NCBI GenBank assembly: GCA_965120415.1
Contig: CBCPNA010000065.1
Location: 1 to 40,820, forward strand
DNA length: 40,820 nt
Origin: CBCPNA01 sp965120415
Lineage (GTDB): Bacteria; Bacillota; Clostridia; Lachnospirales; CAG-274
Direction of reading: 5' to 3'
Both the position numbers and the translations under genes were made by a program. Every line of letters starts with the position of its first letter. Positions within the stretch are counted from its first letter, which is position 1. Of this stretch, positions 40,693-40,820 are shown piece by piece. The notes under the pieces are model-generated. The model saw nothing but the letters and a program-made list of their open reading frames with translations. It was not told where the DNA came from and made no database searches.

Positions 40693-40796
40693 TTGTTTTC
40701 TATTTTAAGCATAAATGTAATTTTAAACATTTTGAACATTGAAAACTAAATAATTTTAGCGAGGCAAGTCAAGCCACGAGGCTATAGAGAAGAGAT
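40693..40796 (+). promoter_or_regulatory. Pre-16S leader with boxA-like element
   Basis: The stretch TGAACATTGAAAACTAAATA (40732-40751) resembles the boxA antitermination/leader sequence that precedes 16S rRNA in Firmicutes. The following AGCGAGGCAAGTCAAGCC is likely part of the processing stem for the 16S 5' end. No separate rRNA promoter is clear here. Confidence 0.55.
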
Positions 40797-40820
40797 TATA
40801 AAGAGAGTTTGATCCTGGCT
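40797..40820 (+). rRNA. 16S rRNA, 5' end only
   Basis: The window ends with AGAGTTTGATCCTGGCT, the universal 16S 5' sequence (primer 27F region). The exact mature 5' end is approximate. The rest of the rRNA operon lies to the right of the window. Confidence 0.93.

Noticed and set aside
1..40820. CRISPR arrays, insertion sequences, prophage or defence islands
   Set aside because: No regularly spaced repeats, transposase or integrase frames, terminal inverted repeats or known defence genes were seen in the window.

Overview
The window comes from a very AT-rich, endospore-forming, flagellated member of the Firmicutes, most likely class Clostridia and close to Lachnospirales. This rests on the complete spoIIIAA-AH operon, spoVFB, flhF/fliA/swrB, mecA, and the gene order mreBCD - PBP2 - minCDE - rodA - mgsA. 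Shine-Dalgarno sites are strong (AGGAGG or GGTGAT types) and TTG start codons are frequent. No species assignment is possible from the sequence alone.

Layout. Positions 1-1021 hold the 3' part of an unrecognised gene with an Asn/Ser repeat. Positions 1232-10858, minus strand, form a housekeeping and division block: vanZ-like, pcrA, murA, ftsQ/divIB and ftsZ, then trmK, nif3-like and a TGS-domain nucleoside kinase. A strong sigma-A promoter at 11024-11052 drives gltB. It is followed by spoVFB and then a compact motility group (flhF, a frameshifted flhG, a PilZ gene, fliA, swrB-like and a 29-residue membrane peptide). mecA follows behind two sigma-A-type promoters and a structured leader RNA. 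From 30696 down to 21917, minus strand, lies the elongation and septum-placement cluster mreB, mreC, mreD, PBP2, minC, minD, minE, rodA and an mgsA homologue. A decayed copy of the minC 3' end sits between minC and minD. A 418-base divergent intergenic region separates this cluster from spoIIIAA-AH (31115-36050). After that come an unrecognised coiled-coil gene, a 57-residue membrane protein on the minus strand, asnS, a NUDIX hydrolase and a hemerythrin-like protein. The window ends with tRNA-Asp, tRNA-Val and tRNA-Leu behind a perfect consensus promoter, two tRNA-Ser genes, an rRNA leader and the first bases of 16S rRNA.

How the genes work together. Most of the window concerns cell shape and division (MurA precursor synthesis, MreBCD/RodA/PBP2 elongation, FtsZ/FtsQ septum, MinCDE placement), sporulation (the SpoIIIA channel of the mother cell, dipicolinate synthesis) and motility control (FlhF/FlhG, c-di-GMP sensing by PilZ, the flagellar sigma factor).

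I found no clear mobile element, CRISPR array, phage or defence system. The points most worth checking are the single-base frameshift in flhG, a similar extra T that breaks the well-placed start of spoIIIAG, the three-way-junction-like mecA leader, loss of the catalytic residues in the MgsA homologue, and the minC tail remnant.
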